From: Pedobacter cryoconitis
GTDB taxonomy: Bacteria > Bacteroidota > Bacteroidia > Sphingobacteriales > Sphingobacteriaceae
Reading direction: 5' to 3'
Length of the DNA stretch: 64,000 bases
NCBI RefSeq assembly: GCF_001590605.1
Contig: NZ_CP014504.1
Location: 744,001 to 808,000 of the forward strand
Shown: piece after piece, positions 17,012 to 26,394 of the stretch
Layout of the letters: each line of letters starts with the position of its first letter
Position numbering within the stretch: the stretch's first letter is position 1
The notes under the pieces: generated by a model
Seen by the model: only the letters and a program-made list of their open reading frames with translations
What the model was told of the DNA's origin: nothing
Databases searched by the model: none
Translations under genes and position numbers: made by a program

Positions 17012-19549
17012 TTATCTGCGTATGGTCTGCTTTTTATCTGCTTCAGCAGTCATTCTTGCTATCCGTTCTCCCAATTCCTCGGTACTCATATTCTCTCTCA
17101 AACTATCTACTTTTATCGGAAAGCACAAAGGTGTATAACTTTCAGCTTTGATAATAATTACTTTGCTGGCTTGTATTCTGTGCAGCGCTGCGGCCAGCCT
17201 TGGTTCTTCAATCTGCTGATAAAATGCTTCATCATAGGCCTGACGCAATAATAAGTTATGTTTATCATAATCACTAAAGACATTGAAAAATAAAGAAGAA
17301 GAAGATTGTAAATATTTGTTCGCAACATATTTACCAGGATAACCCTGAAAGACCAAACCAGAAATACAGGCAATGTCCCTGAATTTCCGCCTGGCCATTT
17401 CTGTCGCATTGATACTCGCTACAATATCTTCCCCTAAATTAACCGGGCTGAAGAGCAACTTGATGTTTTCCTCATCTAAAGGAATAGGTTGTTCACTAAG
17501 CAGCTCAAAGCCGTAATCGTTCATCGCAATAGAAAAACTTATAGGTTTTACTTTACCCAGCCGGTAAGCTATCAGTGCTGCCATGATTTCATGCACTTGT
17601 CTTCCTTCGAAAGGGTAAGCGAAAAAATGATAGCCATCCCTGGTTTTAATCAGTTCAATCAGGAACTCATCATCCTTGGGAACATGTGAAACCTTTGCCT
17701 GCCGTTCAAATAGCGGAAGAATAATATCAAGCTCTTCGTCCTGATGTGTTTTATCCAGTGTCTCATTATACTTTTTTCTTAAAATTGCACCAAGATTAGC
17801 AGTTAAAGACATTCTTCCACCCATCCAGCTTGGTGTAATAGCACTTTTGAGTTTACTTTTACGCACCAGGACAGTCATTTCTTTGACCATCACAAATTCG
17901 AGCACCCTGCCTGCTAAGGTGAAACTATTACCAGGTTTCATTTTTGCCATAAATGATTCTTCAAGCATCCCTACATATCCGCCGGTCAGATATTTAACTT
18001 TGATCATCGCATCACTGACAATGGTTCCGATATGTAAACGATGCCGCATAGCTAACTGTCTGCTTTTAACTTTCCATAAGCCATCTTCTTTTTCTACTTT
18101 ACTGAATTCAGTATAAGCGGTTAAACTATCGCCGCCAGTAGTGATAAACTGCATCATCCAGTTCCATTCTGAAAGTTCCAGCTCTCTGAAAGCGAAGGTG
18201 TTTTTTACTTCTTTATATAATTTCTGCTCATCAAATCCGTCACCGACAGCCAGCGTCACCATATATTGAATCAATGTGTCAAAAGCCATGACTACAGGTT
18301 GCCGGCTTTCAATGTTCTGCGTTCTCGCTGCCTCTTTAATTGCTGCAGCTTCGACCAGTTCCAGTGCGTGGGTAGGTAAAAAGTAAATTTTAGAAGTCTC
18401 AAAAGGAGAGTGGCCGCTGCGTCCGGCACGTTGAAGAAACCGCGCAACCCCCTTAGGAGAACCAATTTGAACTACCGTATCTACAGGTTTAAAATCTACA
18501 CCCAGATCAAGAGAAGAAGTGCTGATTACTGCTTTCAGTATTCCGGTATGAATCGCTTCTTCAATCCAGTTGCGCAATTCATAATCTATTGATCCATGAT
18601 GAATAGCGATTTGCCCTGCCAGGTTTTCATCAAGTTTCAGCAGGTTCTGATACCAGAGCTCAGCTTGTCCGCGGGTATTGCAGAAAATTAAAGTGGTTTT
18701 ACTCTTTTCAATAATGGGCAATAATTTATGCGCAAGTTTATGGCCGAGATGACCTGCCCAAGGCAACATGTCAATATGATCGGGCAGGATCGACTTAATC
18801 TGTATCTTTTTCTCTATATCAGCAACGACAGTTGTTTTTAAAATATCCTGGTCAGGAACCAATACATCCAGCGCCTCTTCCATATTTCCTATCGTCGCCG
18901 AGATGCCCCAGACTCTCAATAGCCTTTCGGGATGTTTCTCTTTGACCAAACCTTTAATTCTGGAGATGGCAAGTTCTGCCATTACCCCGCGCTTGCTTCC
19001 TAATAATTCATGCCATTCATCTGCAACTATGCATTGTAAATCTTCGAAATAACTCAAACTGTTTTTCTGCGCAAGTAACAGGTGCATGCTTTCAGGCGTA
19101 ATAATTAAAACTTCTGGCATCTGTTTTTTCTGCTTCAGCTTTTCATTTTGAGGAGTATCACCATTACGCACACCTACTTGCCAGTCGATTTCCAGTTCCA
19201 GACAAACTTCGCGCATGGCTCTTGCCAGATCTTTAGCTAAAGAACGCAATGGGGTAATCCAGATAAGTTTTAGTCCGGTGCTCTTTTTTCTTTTTTTTAA
19301 TGCGCTGACTTTTACCGCACCCGCTTTTACTGCGCTGGCTTTAACAGGTAACTGTGTATTCAATTCATCGATCACGACAGCCAGAAATAGTGAGAATGTC
19401 TTTCCAAAACCGGTAGGTGCATTCACAAGACCACTGTAACCTTCCGCGTAATATTGCCAGGCATCAGTCTGGAATTTAAAGGGCTTTTTTTTCTTGCCTT
19501 TTAACCATTTGATCACTTTTTTATAACCCGTACTCTTTTCCAGTATCAT
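17012..19549 (-). CDS. Ligase-associated DNA damage response DEXH-box helicase (Lhr-core type)
   Basis: Superfamily 2 helicase of 845 residues. Motif I reads APTGFGKTF near residue 40, motif II ADEWHE near 175, motif III SATIGN near 215, and motif VI QRAGRSGHS near 385, followed by the Lhr-type winged-helix and DUF4011-like region and C-terminal Lhr core. Between motifs I and Ia there is a low-complexity Ala/Val/Lys insertion (residues about 68-90, repeating AVKA/AVKV units), unusual for the family. Lies between the ligase (56-base gap with a small hairpin) and pdeM. Confidence 0.94.
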   Translation of the reverse strand: MILEKSTGYKKVIKWLKGKKKKPFKFQTDAWQYYAEGYSGLVNAPTGFGKTFSLFLAVVIDELNTQLPVKASAVKAGAVKVSALKKRKKSTGLKLIWITPLRSLAKDLARAMREVCLELEIDWQVGVRNGDTPQNEKLKQKKQMPEVLIITPESMHLLLAQKNSLSYFEDLQCIVADEWHELLGSKRGVMAELAISRIKGLVKEKHPERLLRVWGISATIGNMEEALDVLVPDQDILKTTVVADIEKKIQIKSILPDHIDMLPWAGHLGHKLAHKLLPIIEKSKTTLIFCNTRGQAELWYQNLLKLDENLAGQIAIHHGSIDYELRNWIEEAIHTGILKAVISTSSLDLGVDFKPVDTVVQIGSPKGVARFLQRAGRSGHSPFETSKIYFLPTHALELVEAAAIKEAARTQNIESRQPVVMAFDTLIQYMVTLAVGDGFDEQKLYKEVKNTFAFRELELSEWNWMMQFITTGGDSLTAYTEFSKVEKEDGLWKVKSRQLAMRHRLHIGTIVSDAMIKVKYLTGGYVGMLEESFMAKMKPGNSFTLAGRVLEFVMVKEMTVLVRKSKLKSAITPSWMGGRMSLTANLGAILRKKYNETLDKTHQDEELDIILPLFERQAKVSHVPKDDEFLIELIKTRDGYHFFAYPFEGRQVHEIMAALIAYRLGKVKPISFSIAMNDYGFELLSEQPIPLDEENIKLLFSPVNLGEDIVASINATEMARRKFRDIACISGLVFQGYPGKYVANKYLQSSSSLFFNVFSDYDKHNLLLRQAYDEAFYQQIEEPRLAAALHRIQASKVIIIKAESYTPLCFPIKVDSLRENMSTEELGERIARMTAEADKKQTIRR

Positions 19550-19605
19550 AATCTTGAGTTTCGTACCCGTATGCTATTGAGCCGTTCAAAGCATACATGA
19601 AGTTC

Positions 19606-21198
19606 TTATAACGTTGAAGCTAACAATTGTTTTAAATCGTCCAGCGTATTGATTTCTGAAGCATTTTTATCTTTTCGCCAGCGGGCGATACGGGGGAAAC
19701 GCAAAGCCAGGCCTGCCTTATGCCTTTTGCTTTCAGCGATACCTTCAAATGCAATTTCAAATACCAGTTCGGGTTTCACCGTTCTTACAGGGCCAAACTT
19801 CTCTATCGCATTTTTCCTCACAAAGCTATCTACTTGTTTAATTTCTACATCGGTTAAACCAGAGTAGGCTTTGGCAATTGTAATTAACTGCTCCCCATCT
19901 CTCACTGCAAAAGTATAATCGGTAAAGTGATTTGCCCGGCGGCCACTTCCTTTTTGTGCATAAATCATAACGGTATCAACGGTATAGGGATTGATTTTCC
20001 ATTTCCACCAGTCACCACGCTTACGGCCGCTGTGGTAAAGAGAATCCAGCTTTTTCAGCATAATACCTTCACTGTTATTCGCTCTTGATTCTTTTCTGAT
20101 CTCTGCTAACTGATCCCATTTGTCAAAATCAATAACAGGGGAGAGAATTGCAACATCTTTAATCTGGAGTGCAGCAATAACTTCCACCAGAATTTTTCTT
20201 CTTGCCGACAAGGGGGATGTTCTGATATCCTGACCTTGAAATTCCAGAACGTCATAGCAATAAAAGCCTATAGGCGCATCCTTTAGTTGTGATTTATGAA
20301 TAGTTTTTCTGTTTAAACGTTGTTGCAGAATACTGAAAGCCTGTACATTTCCATCTTTAACAGATAATATTTCTCCATCGATTACGGTTCCATCCGGCAG
20401 TTCATCCACTAGAAAATGTAATTCCGGAAATTGATCAGTCACCAGTTCCTCTCCTCTGGACCAGATAAACAACTCGCCATTGCGTTTTACGAGCTGACCA
20501 CGGATACCGTCCCATTTCCACTCTGCCTGCCACGCAGTAGTTTCACCCAGGTTTTCTGGTGTGGTATCCAGTGCATAAGCCAGACAAAACGGGTATGGCC
20601 ATGAATTATCAGTGTTTACATGTGCACCATTGATGAGTTCCTGATAAGTGATTTCTGCGGGCATCCATTTGCCCATGATACTATGCATGATTTTATTGCT
20701 GTCAGTATCACTTTGTTTGGCCAATGCATTCACGAGCATCTTGTTAGATACCCCAATTCTGAAATTTCCGGAGATTAGCTTATTAAATATAAAACGCTCC
20801 CGGGTATCCAGGCTATTCCATGCGTTCAGGATAAATTCTTTTTTTGCAGCATCATCCTTGTTACTGATCAAAGCAAGATCTATAATCCATTCATGCAGTT
20901 TGCGGTCTGTAATGTTTTGAGCAGGAGGGAGTACCAGTGCAATTGTTTCACTCAAGTCACCCACACTGTGATAGCTTTCTGCAAACAGCCAGGCTGGAAT
21001 GTTGCTTAATTCTATAGCCCATTCTCTGATTAGTGCTGTTGTGACAGGTCTGCGCGGTTTTTTTCCGGTAAACATGGCGATCACATAGGGTTTGTCCCTT
21101 TCATCGGCTGTGCTAAAATAGCTAACCAGGGCCGCGATCTTATCGTTGGTCTTATTGCTGGTTTCCAGCTGCTGTATCAATTCCGCGAACCTTTTCAA
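19606..21198 (-). CDS. ATP-dependent DNA ligase (ligase-associated repair operon)
   Basis: Seals nicks using ATP. The adenylation motif EWKWDGIRGQ near residue 225 gives the catalytic lysine; SRGEE (motif Ia region), DGEIL near 275 and EGIMLKK near 380 (motif IV-like) and WWKWKI (motif V region) follow in order, then an OB-fold C-terminus. The N-terminal ~190 residues form the DNA-binding domain. Translation seems to begin at a TTG (21196-21198) one base after the exonuclease stop, so it is probably translationally coupled. 530 residues is normal for this LigB/LigC-like group. Confidence 0.94.
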   Translation of the reverse strand: MKRFAELIQQLETSNKTNDKIAALVSYFSTADERDKPYVIAMFTGKKPRRPVTTALIREWAIELSNIPAWLFAESYHSVGDLSETIALVLPPAQNITDRKLHEWIIDLALISNKDDAAKKEFILNAWNSLDTRERFIFNKLISGNFRIGVSNKMLVNALAKQSDTDSNKIMHSIMGKWMPAEITYQELINGAHVNTDNSWPYPFCLAYALDTTPENLGETTAWQAEWKWDGIRGQLVKRNGELFIWSRGEELVTDQFPELHFLVDELPDGTVIDGEILSVKDGNVQAFSILQQRLNRKTIHKSQLKDAPIGFYCYDVLEFQGQDIRTSPLSARRKILVEVIAALQIKDVAILSPVIDFDKWDQLAEIRKESRANNSEGIMLKKLDSLYHSGRKRGDWWKWKINPYTVDTVMIYAQKGSGRRANHFTDYTFAVRDGEQLITIAKAYSGLTDVEIKQVDSFVRKNAIEKFGPVRTVKPELVFEIAFEGIAESKRHKAGLALRFPRIARWRKDKNASEINTLDDLKQLLASTL

Positions 21199-21199
21199 A

Positions 21200-22210
21200 T
21201 TAAGCTTCTTTTAAGATTTCTTCTTCTTCCCCTTCGTTTCCGTAACGTGTTGTTACTTCTTCTGCTTCTATTCCTATTTCATTGAGGTATCTGGAAAATG
21301 TAGACACAAATCCGTGTGTTACAAATACCTTTTCGGCCTCAGTAGCTTTAATTGCAGACAATAAGCCTGGCCAGTCTGCATGGTCACTCAATGCAAACCC
21401 CGCATCAGCAGATTGCCATCTGCGGCCTGCCCTAACCTGCATCCACCCAGAACAGATTCCTGTCGAAGCACTCATTAAACTTTTCATCCATTTGCCATCT
21501 GCAAGTGCAGGAGGAACGATTACGATTCCCTTTTGTAGTTCTTCTTTCTTAAGATCAGGTGTAATTCTGATGGTTTTAGGAAGGTCAACACCAGCACTGA
21601 TAAATCCTTCATTGAGGTTGGCGATGGATTGATGTACATAGATATTCTGATCGCCTGCAAGGTTTTTAATCAAGCGTTGTGCTTTTCCTAAACTATAAGC
21701 AATCAGTACACTTGTCTTTAACTGTTCATGGTTATCTGAAACCCAGTTTCTTATTTTTCCAAAGACTTCTTCTTGTGGCTGCCACTTATAAATAGGCAGG
21801 CCAAAAGTGCTTTCTGATACAAAGGTGTGGCATTTTACAGGCTCAAAAGCGGTGCTTATCCCATCATATTCTACTTTGTAATCTCCGGAAATTACGCAGA
21901 TTTCACCTTTATATTCCAGTCTTATCTGGGAAGATCCAATCACATGTCCAGCAGGAAAAAGACTTAGCTTAACACCATTGATTGTGATTTCCTTATAATA
22001 AGGTAAGGTCTGAACAGGTAAATCTGCACCCAGACGTTGTAATAAAACAGGTTTCGTGAGCTCATGACATAAATATGCTTTATTGCCGGACTTTACGTGG
22101 TCTGCGTGTCCGTGAGTCGTTACAGCCAGATCTACTGGTTGCCAGGGATCGATATAAAAACCGCCCTGTTTACAGAATATACCCTTATTAGTGAATGAAA
22201 TCAGTGCCAT
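21200..22210 (-). CDS. Ligase-associated DNA damage response exonuclease (SNM1-like metallo-beta-lactamase fold)
   Basis: First gene of the repair operon. A 336-residue metallo-beta-lactamase/beta-CASP protein related to SNM1 and mRNA 3'-end exonucleases. It has TTHGHADHVKSG near residue 31 (metal ligands), SGDYK near 130, ESTFG near 150 and ALSDHADW near 265. The Lys/Glu-rich C-terminus runs into the TTG start of the ligase. Predicted to trim DNA ends before ligation; this comes from the family, not from this sequence. Confidence 0.93.
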   Translation of the reverse strand: MALISFTNKGIFCKQGGFYIDPWQPVDLAVTTHGHADHVKSGNKAYLCHELTKPVLLQRLGADLPVQTLPYYKEITINGVKLSLFPAGHVIGSSQIRLEYKGEICVISGDYKVEYDGISTAFEPVKCHTFVSESTFGLPIYKWQPQEEVFGKIRNWVSDNHEQLKTSVLIAYSLGKAQRLIKNLAGDQNIYVHQSIANLNEGFISAGVDLPKTIRITPDLKKEELQKGIVIVPPALADGKWMKSLMSASTGICSGWMQVRAGRRWQSADAGFALSDHADWPGLLSAIKATEAEKVFVTHGFVSTFSRYLNEIGIEAEEVTTRYGNEGEEEEILKEA

Positions 22211-22394
22211 TGGATGTTACAACAAACAGGTATCTGTAAAGTTTTATGTGAAATGTTTAAGCTGCTTTAAAATAGGTTAACTATCAGATACACTAAAACA
22301 TATCCTGTTTTTTATGGTTAGTTAAGTGGAGCTGATTCACAATAAGTGCTGGCTCTTAATCAACAAAACAGCTTGGAAATTATAAATATACAAT

Positions 22395-23171
22395 ATGAAG
22401 AAACTGGAAAACAAAACTGCATTGGTAACCGGATCGGATTCAGGAATCGGACGTGCAATTGCAATTGAATTCGCTAAAAACGGGGCAAATGTAGTGGTGT
22501 GTTATCATAGTAAGGAAGAAAGAGGGCAGGAAGCATTGAAAGCTGTAGAAGAACACGGTGGAAAGGCTTCGTTAATTGAGCTTGATGTGAGTAACGAGCA
22601 AGACGTGGAGGCAAAAATGGAGGCTATAATTAAAGAATTTGGCGGAATTGATATTCTGGTCAACAATTCGGGTGTAAACGGTTCTGGAATTCCTATTGAT
22701 GAAATGGACACAAAGATATTTGACCGGACAATCAAAACTAATTTATACGGAACATTTTTCTGTAGCAGGAAGTTCATTCAGCACCGCAAGGGGATTAGCA
22801 AGCCTGGTAAGATCATTAATATTTCTTCTGTTCATGAAGAAATCAATGCACCTGGAAATGGAGATTATAATGCCTCTAAAGCTGGTATAAAAAACCTGAT
22901 GCGGACCATTGCACTGGAAGTCGGCAAATTTGGAATCAACGTAAATAATATAGCGCCAGGAATGATTTTGACTGCGATGAATCAAAAAGCAGTGGATGAT
23001 CCGGAGATCAGGGAAAAAGCTGAAGCAAATATTCCGCTGGGCAGAGCAGGAAGACCAGAAGAAATTGCTTACCTCGCTCTATTCTTAGCTTCTGAGGAAG
23101 CAAATTACGTGACCGGAAGTACTTATGTAATGGATGGGGGATTGATGATTAACATCGGGCAGGGAGCTTAA
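22395..23171 (+). CDS. SDR family oxidoreductase (glucose 1-dehydrogenase-like)
   Basis: NAD(P)-dependent short-chain dehydrogenase, 258 residues, cytosolic. The Rossmann motif reads TGSDSGIGRA near residue 12, NNSG lies near 92, and the catalytic Ser-Tyr-Lys is seen as NISSVHEE and DYNASKAG (Tyr and Lys near 160). The C-terminal segment FLASEEANYVTGSTYVMDGG is typical of the glucose 1-dehydrogenase / 3-oxoacyl reductase group. True substrate cannot be told. It is alone, divergent from the repair operon and convergent with the peptidase. Confidence 0.92.
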   Translation: MKKLENKTALVTGSDSGIGRAIAIEFAKNGANVVVCYHSKEERGQEALKAVEEHGGKASLIELDVSNEQDVEAKMEAIIKEFGGIDILVNNSGVNGSGIPIDEMDTKIFDRTIKTNLYGTFFCSRKFIQHRKGISKPGKIINISSVHEEINAPGNGDYNASKAGIKNLMRTIALEVGKFGINVNNIAPGMILTAMNQKAVDDPEIREKAEANIPLGRAGRPEEIAYLALFLASEEANYVTGSTYVMDGGLMINIGQGA

Positions 23172-23187
23172 TAGATCTCTAAAGCTA

Positions 23188-23254
23188 AAAGCCCTTTATT
23201 TGCATTGCCCCAATAAGTATTTAACTTTTTTGGGCAATGCAAATAAAGGGCTTT
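23188..23254. terminator. Long perfect hairpin between convergent genes (23-bp stem)
   Basis: Arms at 23188-23210 and 23232-23254 are perfectly complementary over 23 bp (starting AAAGCCCTTTATTTG) with a 21-base T-rich loop. It lies between the stop codons of the SDR (23171) and the S9 peptidase (23271), so it probably ends both transcripts. The stem is about twice the usual length. Confidence 0.8.
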
Positions 23255-23270
23255 CGGATTTAAATACTGG

Positions 23271-25454
23271 TTATTTGCCTCCTGCAGGGCAATAAGTTTG
23301 CAGGAACTTAGTGTAAGTTTTAGAAAGATGTTCTCTTGTACCTTCACCTTCGGAAATTCCATGTGTACGATTCGGGTACGACATCATTTGAAATACTTTC
23401 TGGCTTTTAATAAGCTCATTGATCAGCATTTCTGCATTTTGATAATGTACATTATCATCACCTGTACCATGTATATACAGTAAATTTCCTTTTAAGTTGT
23501 GTGCATTGGTAACCGGCGAACCCTTAATGTAAGCTTCTTTAGTTTTTAATGGCGAACCCATGTAACGTTCCTGGTAAATATTGTCATAAGTAAGCTGATT
23601 GCCAACTGCTGCAATAGCAATACCTGTTTTGTAAATTTCAGGGTATTGGAACATCAAATTAAGGGTTGATGAACCACCGCCGCTCCATCCCCACACCGCA
23701 ACTCTGTCTTTGTCTACAAAAGGCCATTCGATAATCTTTTTCGCAGCCATCGCCTGGTCACGGATATTTAAAACGCCGATGTTTTTGTAAATAGACTTGC
23801 GGAATTCACGCCCTTTTGGTGCTGGTGCGCCTCTGTTTTCAATAGAAATATAGATATAGCCATCCTGAGGCATATTGCCAGCATATAAAAAGTTATAACT
23901 AACGCCATAAGTATCCAATACAGTTTGTGCACCTGGTTCACCATAAACATAAAATACAACAGGATATTTTTTGGTTTGGTCAAAGTTATCTGGTTTTTTC
24001 ATCCATCCGTCTAATTCCACCCCATCTTCAGTTTTGATTTTGAAGAATTCTGTTTTGTTCTTCGGTGGGCGTACCCTTGCCATTTGATTGGTCAGACTTC
24101 CTTCCATTGTGAAAGGATTACCCGTATCCATTTTCATCCATTCACTGATAGGGGCTATGTTTGCACTTTGATAAGTGTGTTTGGCAAAAATCCCGTTAGG
24201 AGAAATATCATATTCATGTGTTCCAGGGAAAACAGAAGGAGTAACCTGTTCTAACTGCCCTTTACCGTCAAGTTTTGTTTTGTACAGGTATTTTTGCGTT
24301 GCATTGGTTGGTGAAGCAAGGAAATAAAAAGTGTTGTTCTTTTCGTCCACCAGGCTGCTTTCAATGACATCATAATTACCTTTAGTGATCAGCGTCTGTT
24401 TTTTTCCGTCTTTACTGATTCGGTAAAGGTGACGCCAGCCATCTTTTTCACTTGGCCAGATAAATTCTTTTCCATTGTTGATCCATTGCCATTCTGGAGC
24501 AGCATCAATCCAGGCTTTATCAGTTTCTGTATAAATGTTATTTACGGATCCGGATTGTGTGTTCGCTACAAATACACGACTTGTATTTTGCGCTCTGTTG
24601 AGCTGTTGTAAGATCACATCGTTCGTATTCGGAACCCAATCCATTCTCGGGATATAATTCTGTATCGCATCCCCTGGTACTTTAACCCAGGTAGTTTGTG
24701 CAGTGCTGACATTGACTACACCAATTTTGCACGAAGAAGGATCTTCTCCAACAATAGGATATTCTACAGGTACAGTATACGGATAAATTGAATCCGTATT
24801 ATTGATCATAAGGAAGTTTTTGATCTTTTTGGCGTCAATCTGCCAATAGGCAATAGAAGCTCCGTCAGGGCTCCATTTAAAGCCATCCCTGCAGTCAAAT
24901 TCTTCTTCATATACCCAATCAAAAGTTCCATTGATCAGCCTGGCTGTACCATCTGTAGTCAGTGCTTTACTTGTTCCGCTGCTCATGTCTTCTACATAGA
25001 TATTATGTCCGCTTACATAAGCAACTTTACTTGCATCCGGAGATAGTTTGGCAAACATCAGAGAAGAAGCTGGTTTATCTTTTCCAATTTGAACCAGTTT
25101 ATTGGTCTTTAAATCGGCCAGCCAGTAATCTCCTCTGGTTTCATAACGCCATACTCTTTTACTGTTTGTATAAATCAGGGCTTTAGTACCATCAGCAGAA
25201 AGTACGAAATCTTTAATTGATAGTGGCTGATTCTGGCCTGATGGGGTAAGCAGCGCACTGCTGATTAAAGTTTTGGTTTCGCTTTTAGGTAAGGTAACTA
25301 TCTCAATTCCTCCAGATGAATTCTGGTAATAACCATTCCCATCTTTCGTCCAGTTGATTCCTTCTTTTTGGTGTTGGGCATGGGCTGCCGTAATAGCGAA
25401 GGATGTGATAAACAGGGCAATAGATAATTTTAAAATAATGAGTTTTCGCTCCAT
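23271..25454 (-). CDS. S9 family peptidase, dipeptidyl-peptidase IV type
   Basis: Exported serine peptidase that removes N-terminal dipeptides. A signal peptide (residues 1-26, ending AHAQ) is followed by an eight-bladed beta-propeller domain (about 30-470; includes the DWVYEEEF motif with the Glu-Glu pair that binds the substrate N-terminus) and the alpha/beta-hydrolase domain. Catalytic Ser is in GWSGGGSS near residue 590, Asp in HGTGDDNVH near 665 and His in RTHGIS near 698. At 727 residues it is full length. Probably periplasmic. Confidence 0.95.
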   Translation of the reverse strand: MERKLIILKLSIALFITSFAITAAHAQHQKEGINWTKDGNGYYQNSSGGIEIVTLPKSETKTLISSALLTPSGQNQPLSIKDFVLSADGTKALIYTNSKRVWRYETRGDYWLADLKTNKLVQIGKDKPASSLMFAKLSPDASKVAYVSGHNIYVEDMSSGTSKALTTDGTARLINGTFDWVYEEEFDCRDGFKWSPDGASIAYWQIDAKKIKNFLMINNTDSIYPYTVPVEYPIVGEDPSSCKIGVVNVSTAQTTWVKVPGDAIQNYIPRMDWVPNTNDVILQQLNRAQNTSRVFVANTQSGSVNNIYTETDKAWIDAAPEWQWINNGKEFIWPSEKDGWRHLYRISKDGKKQTLITKGNYDVIESSLVDEKNNTFYFLASPTNATQKYLYKTKLDGKGQLEQVTPSVFPGTHEYDISPNGIFAKHTYQSANIAPISEWMKMDTGNPFTMEGSLTNQMARVRPPKNKTEFFKIKTEDGVELDGWMKKPDNFDQTKKYPVVFYVYGEPGAQTVLDTYGVSYNFLYAGNMPQDGYIYISIENRGAPAPKGREFRKSIYKNIGVLNIRDQAMAAKKIIEWPFVDKDRVAVWGWSGGGSSTLNLMFQYPEIYKTGIAIAAVGNQLTYDNIYQERYMGSPLKTKEAYIKGSPVTNAHNLKGNLLYIHGTGDDNVHYQNAEMLINELIKSQKVFQMMSYPNRTHGISEGEGTREHLSKTYTKFLQTYCPAGGK

Positions 25455-25589
25455 TTGATTTCGTGGTTTTAATTTATTTCAGCAATCAGGCTCTTGCAGA
25501 ATTTTATAATGTATCCTGCTTTTTTTGCTGTTTTTTTGATCTTTCCTGCGCTTCAAATGTAATACATTGTTTGTTTCCTTTAAAGCACA

Positions 25590-25634
25590 TTTGAAAACAA
25601 TTGTGACTGTAACAGCGTAGCAATTGTTTTCAAA
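25590..25634. repeat. Inverted repeat upstream of the S9 peptidase (14-bp arms)
   Basis: Perfect arms TTTGAAAACAATTG (25590-25603) and CAATTGTTTTCAAA (25621-25634) with a 17-base loop. It stands directly beside the terminator at 25637-25686, about 140 bases upstream of the peptidase start, so it could be an operator, part of an extended terminator, or a leader structure. Confidence 0.55.
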
Positions 25635-25636
25635 TA

Positions 25637-25686
25637 AAAAGGCCCTCTGGTCTGCATTCTTGAAATGCTTACTCAAAGGGCCTTTT
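25637..25686 (-). terminator. Terminator after the DUF4412-like gene
   Basis: Arms AAAAGGCCCT / AGGGCCTTTT with an inner GCATT / AATGC pairing, and a T-run on both strands. It lies 17 bases after the stop codon of the minus-strand gene at 25703. Confidence 0.75.
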
Positions 25687-25702
25687 AAATAGAGTTCAGC
25701 GC

Positions 25703-26374
25703 TTATTGACCGCCCATTGCTCTTAAAGCATCCATCGTAGTTACTTCATAAGCTGGGGGAACGTCTAATGTGATCGGACCAACTTTGTCTTCAGTTAATG
25801 CTGTGATCGTTAAAACTGCCTTTACACCGTTTTGTACACGTGTAAATTTGATAGGTGTACCTTTTAATGCTTTGAATTCTTCGCCAATGATTCCTTCAGG
25901 TAATTGAATATCATTTGTTGCCCAAAGTTCATAAGCAGTACCTTTATCGTCTTTGTAGGTGTATTTCTCTGTGTTATAGTTTCCTATTTTTAATTTTTCG
26001 CCAGTACCTTTGAAATCACTTAGAACAGGAGGTTTACCCATAGTCTGCTCAGTTTCTTCTTTCGTAGTTTTTACTGCATATTGTTTTTGAATAGGAGGAA
26101 CGTCAACCAATACCAATCCGTTTTTCTGAACACCATCCGAGATGATAGTGATTTTTGCAGGCCCTTGCTGCATTTCTATTTTTAACAGGTTTCCACTGAA
26201 TTTTAATTTAGTCTCTGCAGGTAATTGTGAGGCCATAGACTGCTGTTCTGCAGTCAGCTCATAAGTAATACCATAGGTAAGTGTACCTTCATTTACTTTT
26301 TTCTGTGCATGTGCAATCACAGCTGTGCTGATTAATATTACAGCTAGTACACTTGTTTTAATCGACTTTAACAT
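25703..26374 (-). CDS. Secreted protein, DUF4412-like
   Basis: A 223-residue protein with a clear Sec signal peptide (cut after about AHAQ, residue 23). The mature part is predicted beta-rich with repeated short strands (GTLTYGITYEL, KLKIGNYNTEKYTYKD, AYELWATNDI) and resembles the DUF4412 / outer-membrane lipoprotein carrier-like secreted proteins of Bacteroidota. Function unknown. It lies 20 bases after the enoyl-CoA hydratase gene in the same direction and is closed by a terminator. The family assignment is moderate. Confidence 0.75.
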   Translation of the reverse strand: MLKSIKTSVLAVILISTAVIAHAQKKVNEGTLTYGITYELTAEQQSMASQLPAETKLKFSGNLLKIEMQQGPAKITIISDGVQKNGLVLVDVPPIQKQYAVKTTKEETEQTMGKPPVLSDFKGTGEKLKIGNYNTEKYTYKDDKGTAYELWATNDIQLPEGIIGEEFKALKGTPIKFTRVQNGVKAVLTITALTEDKVGPITLDVPPAYEVTTMDALRAMGGQ

Positions 26375-26394
26375 ATTTTTTAGTTTTTAATAGT

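Noticed and set aside
25479..25676. 65-codon minus-strand open frame between two genes
   Set aside because: It runs through the inverted repeat at 25590-25634 and part of the terminator at 25637-25686; composition does not look coding.
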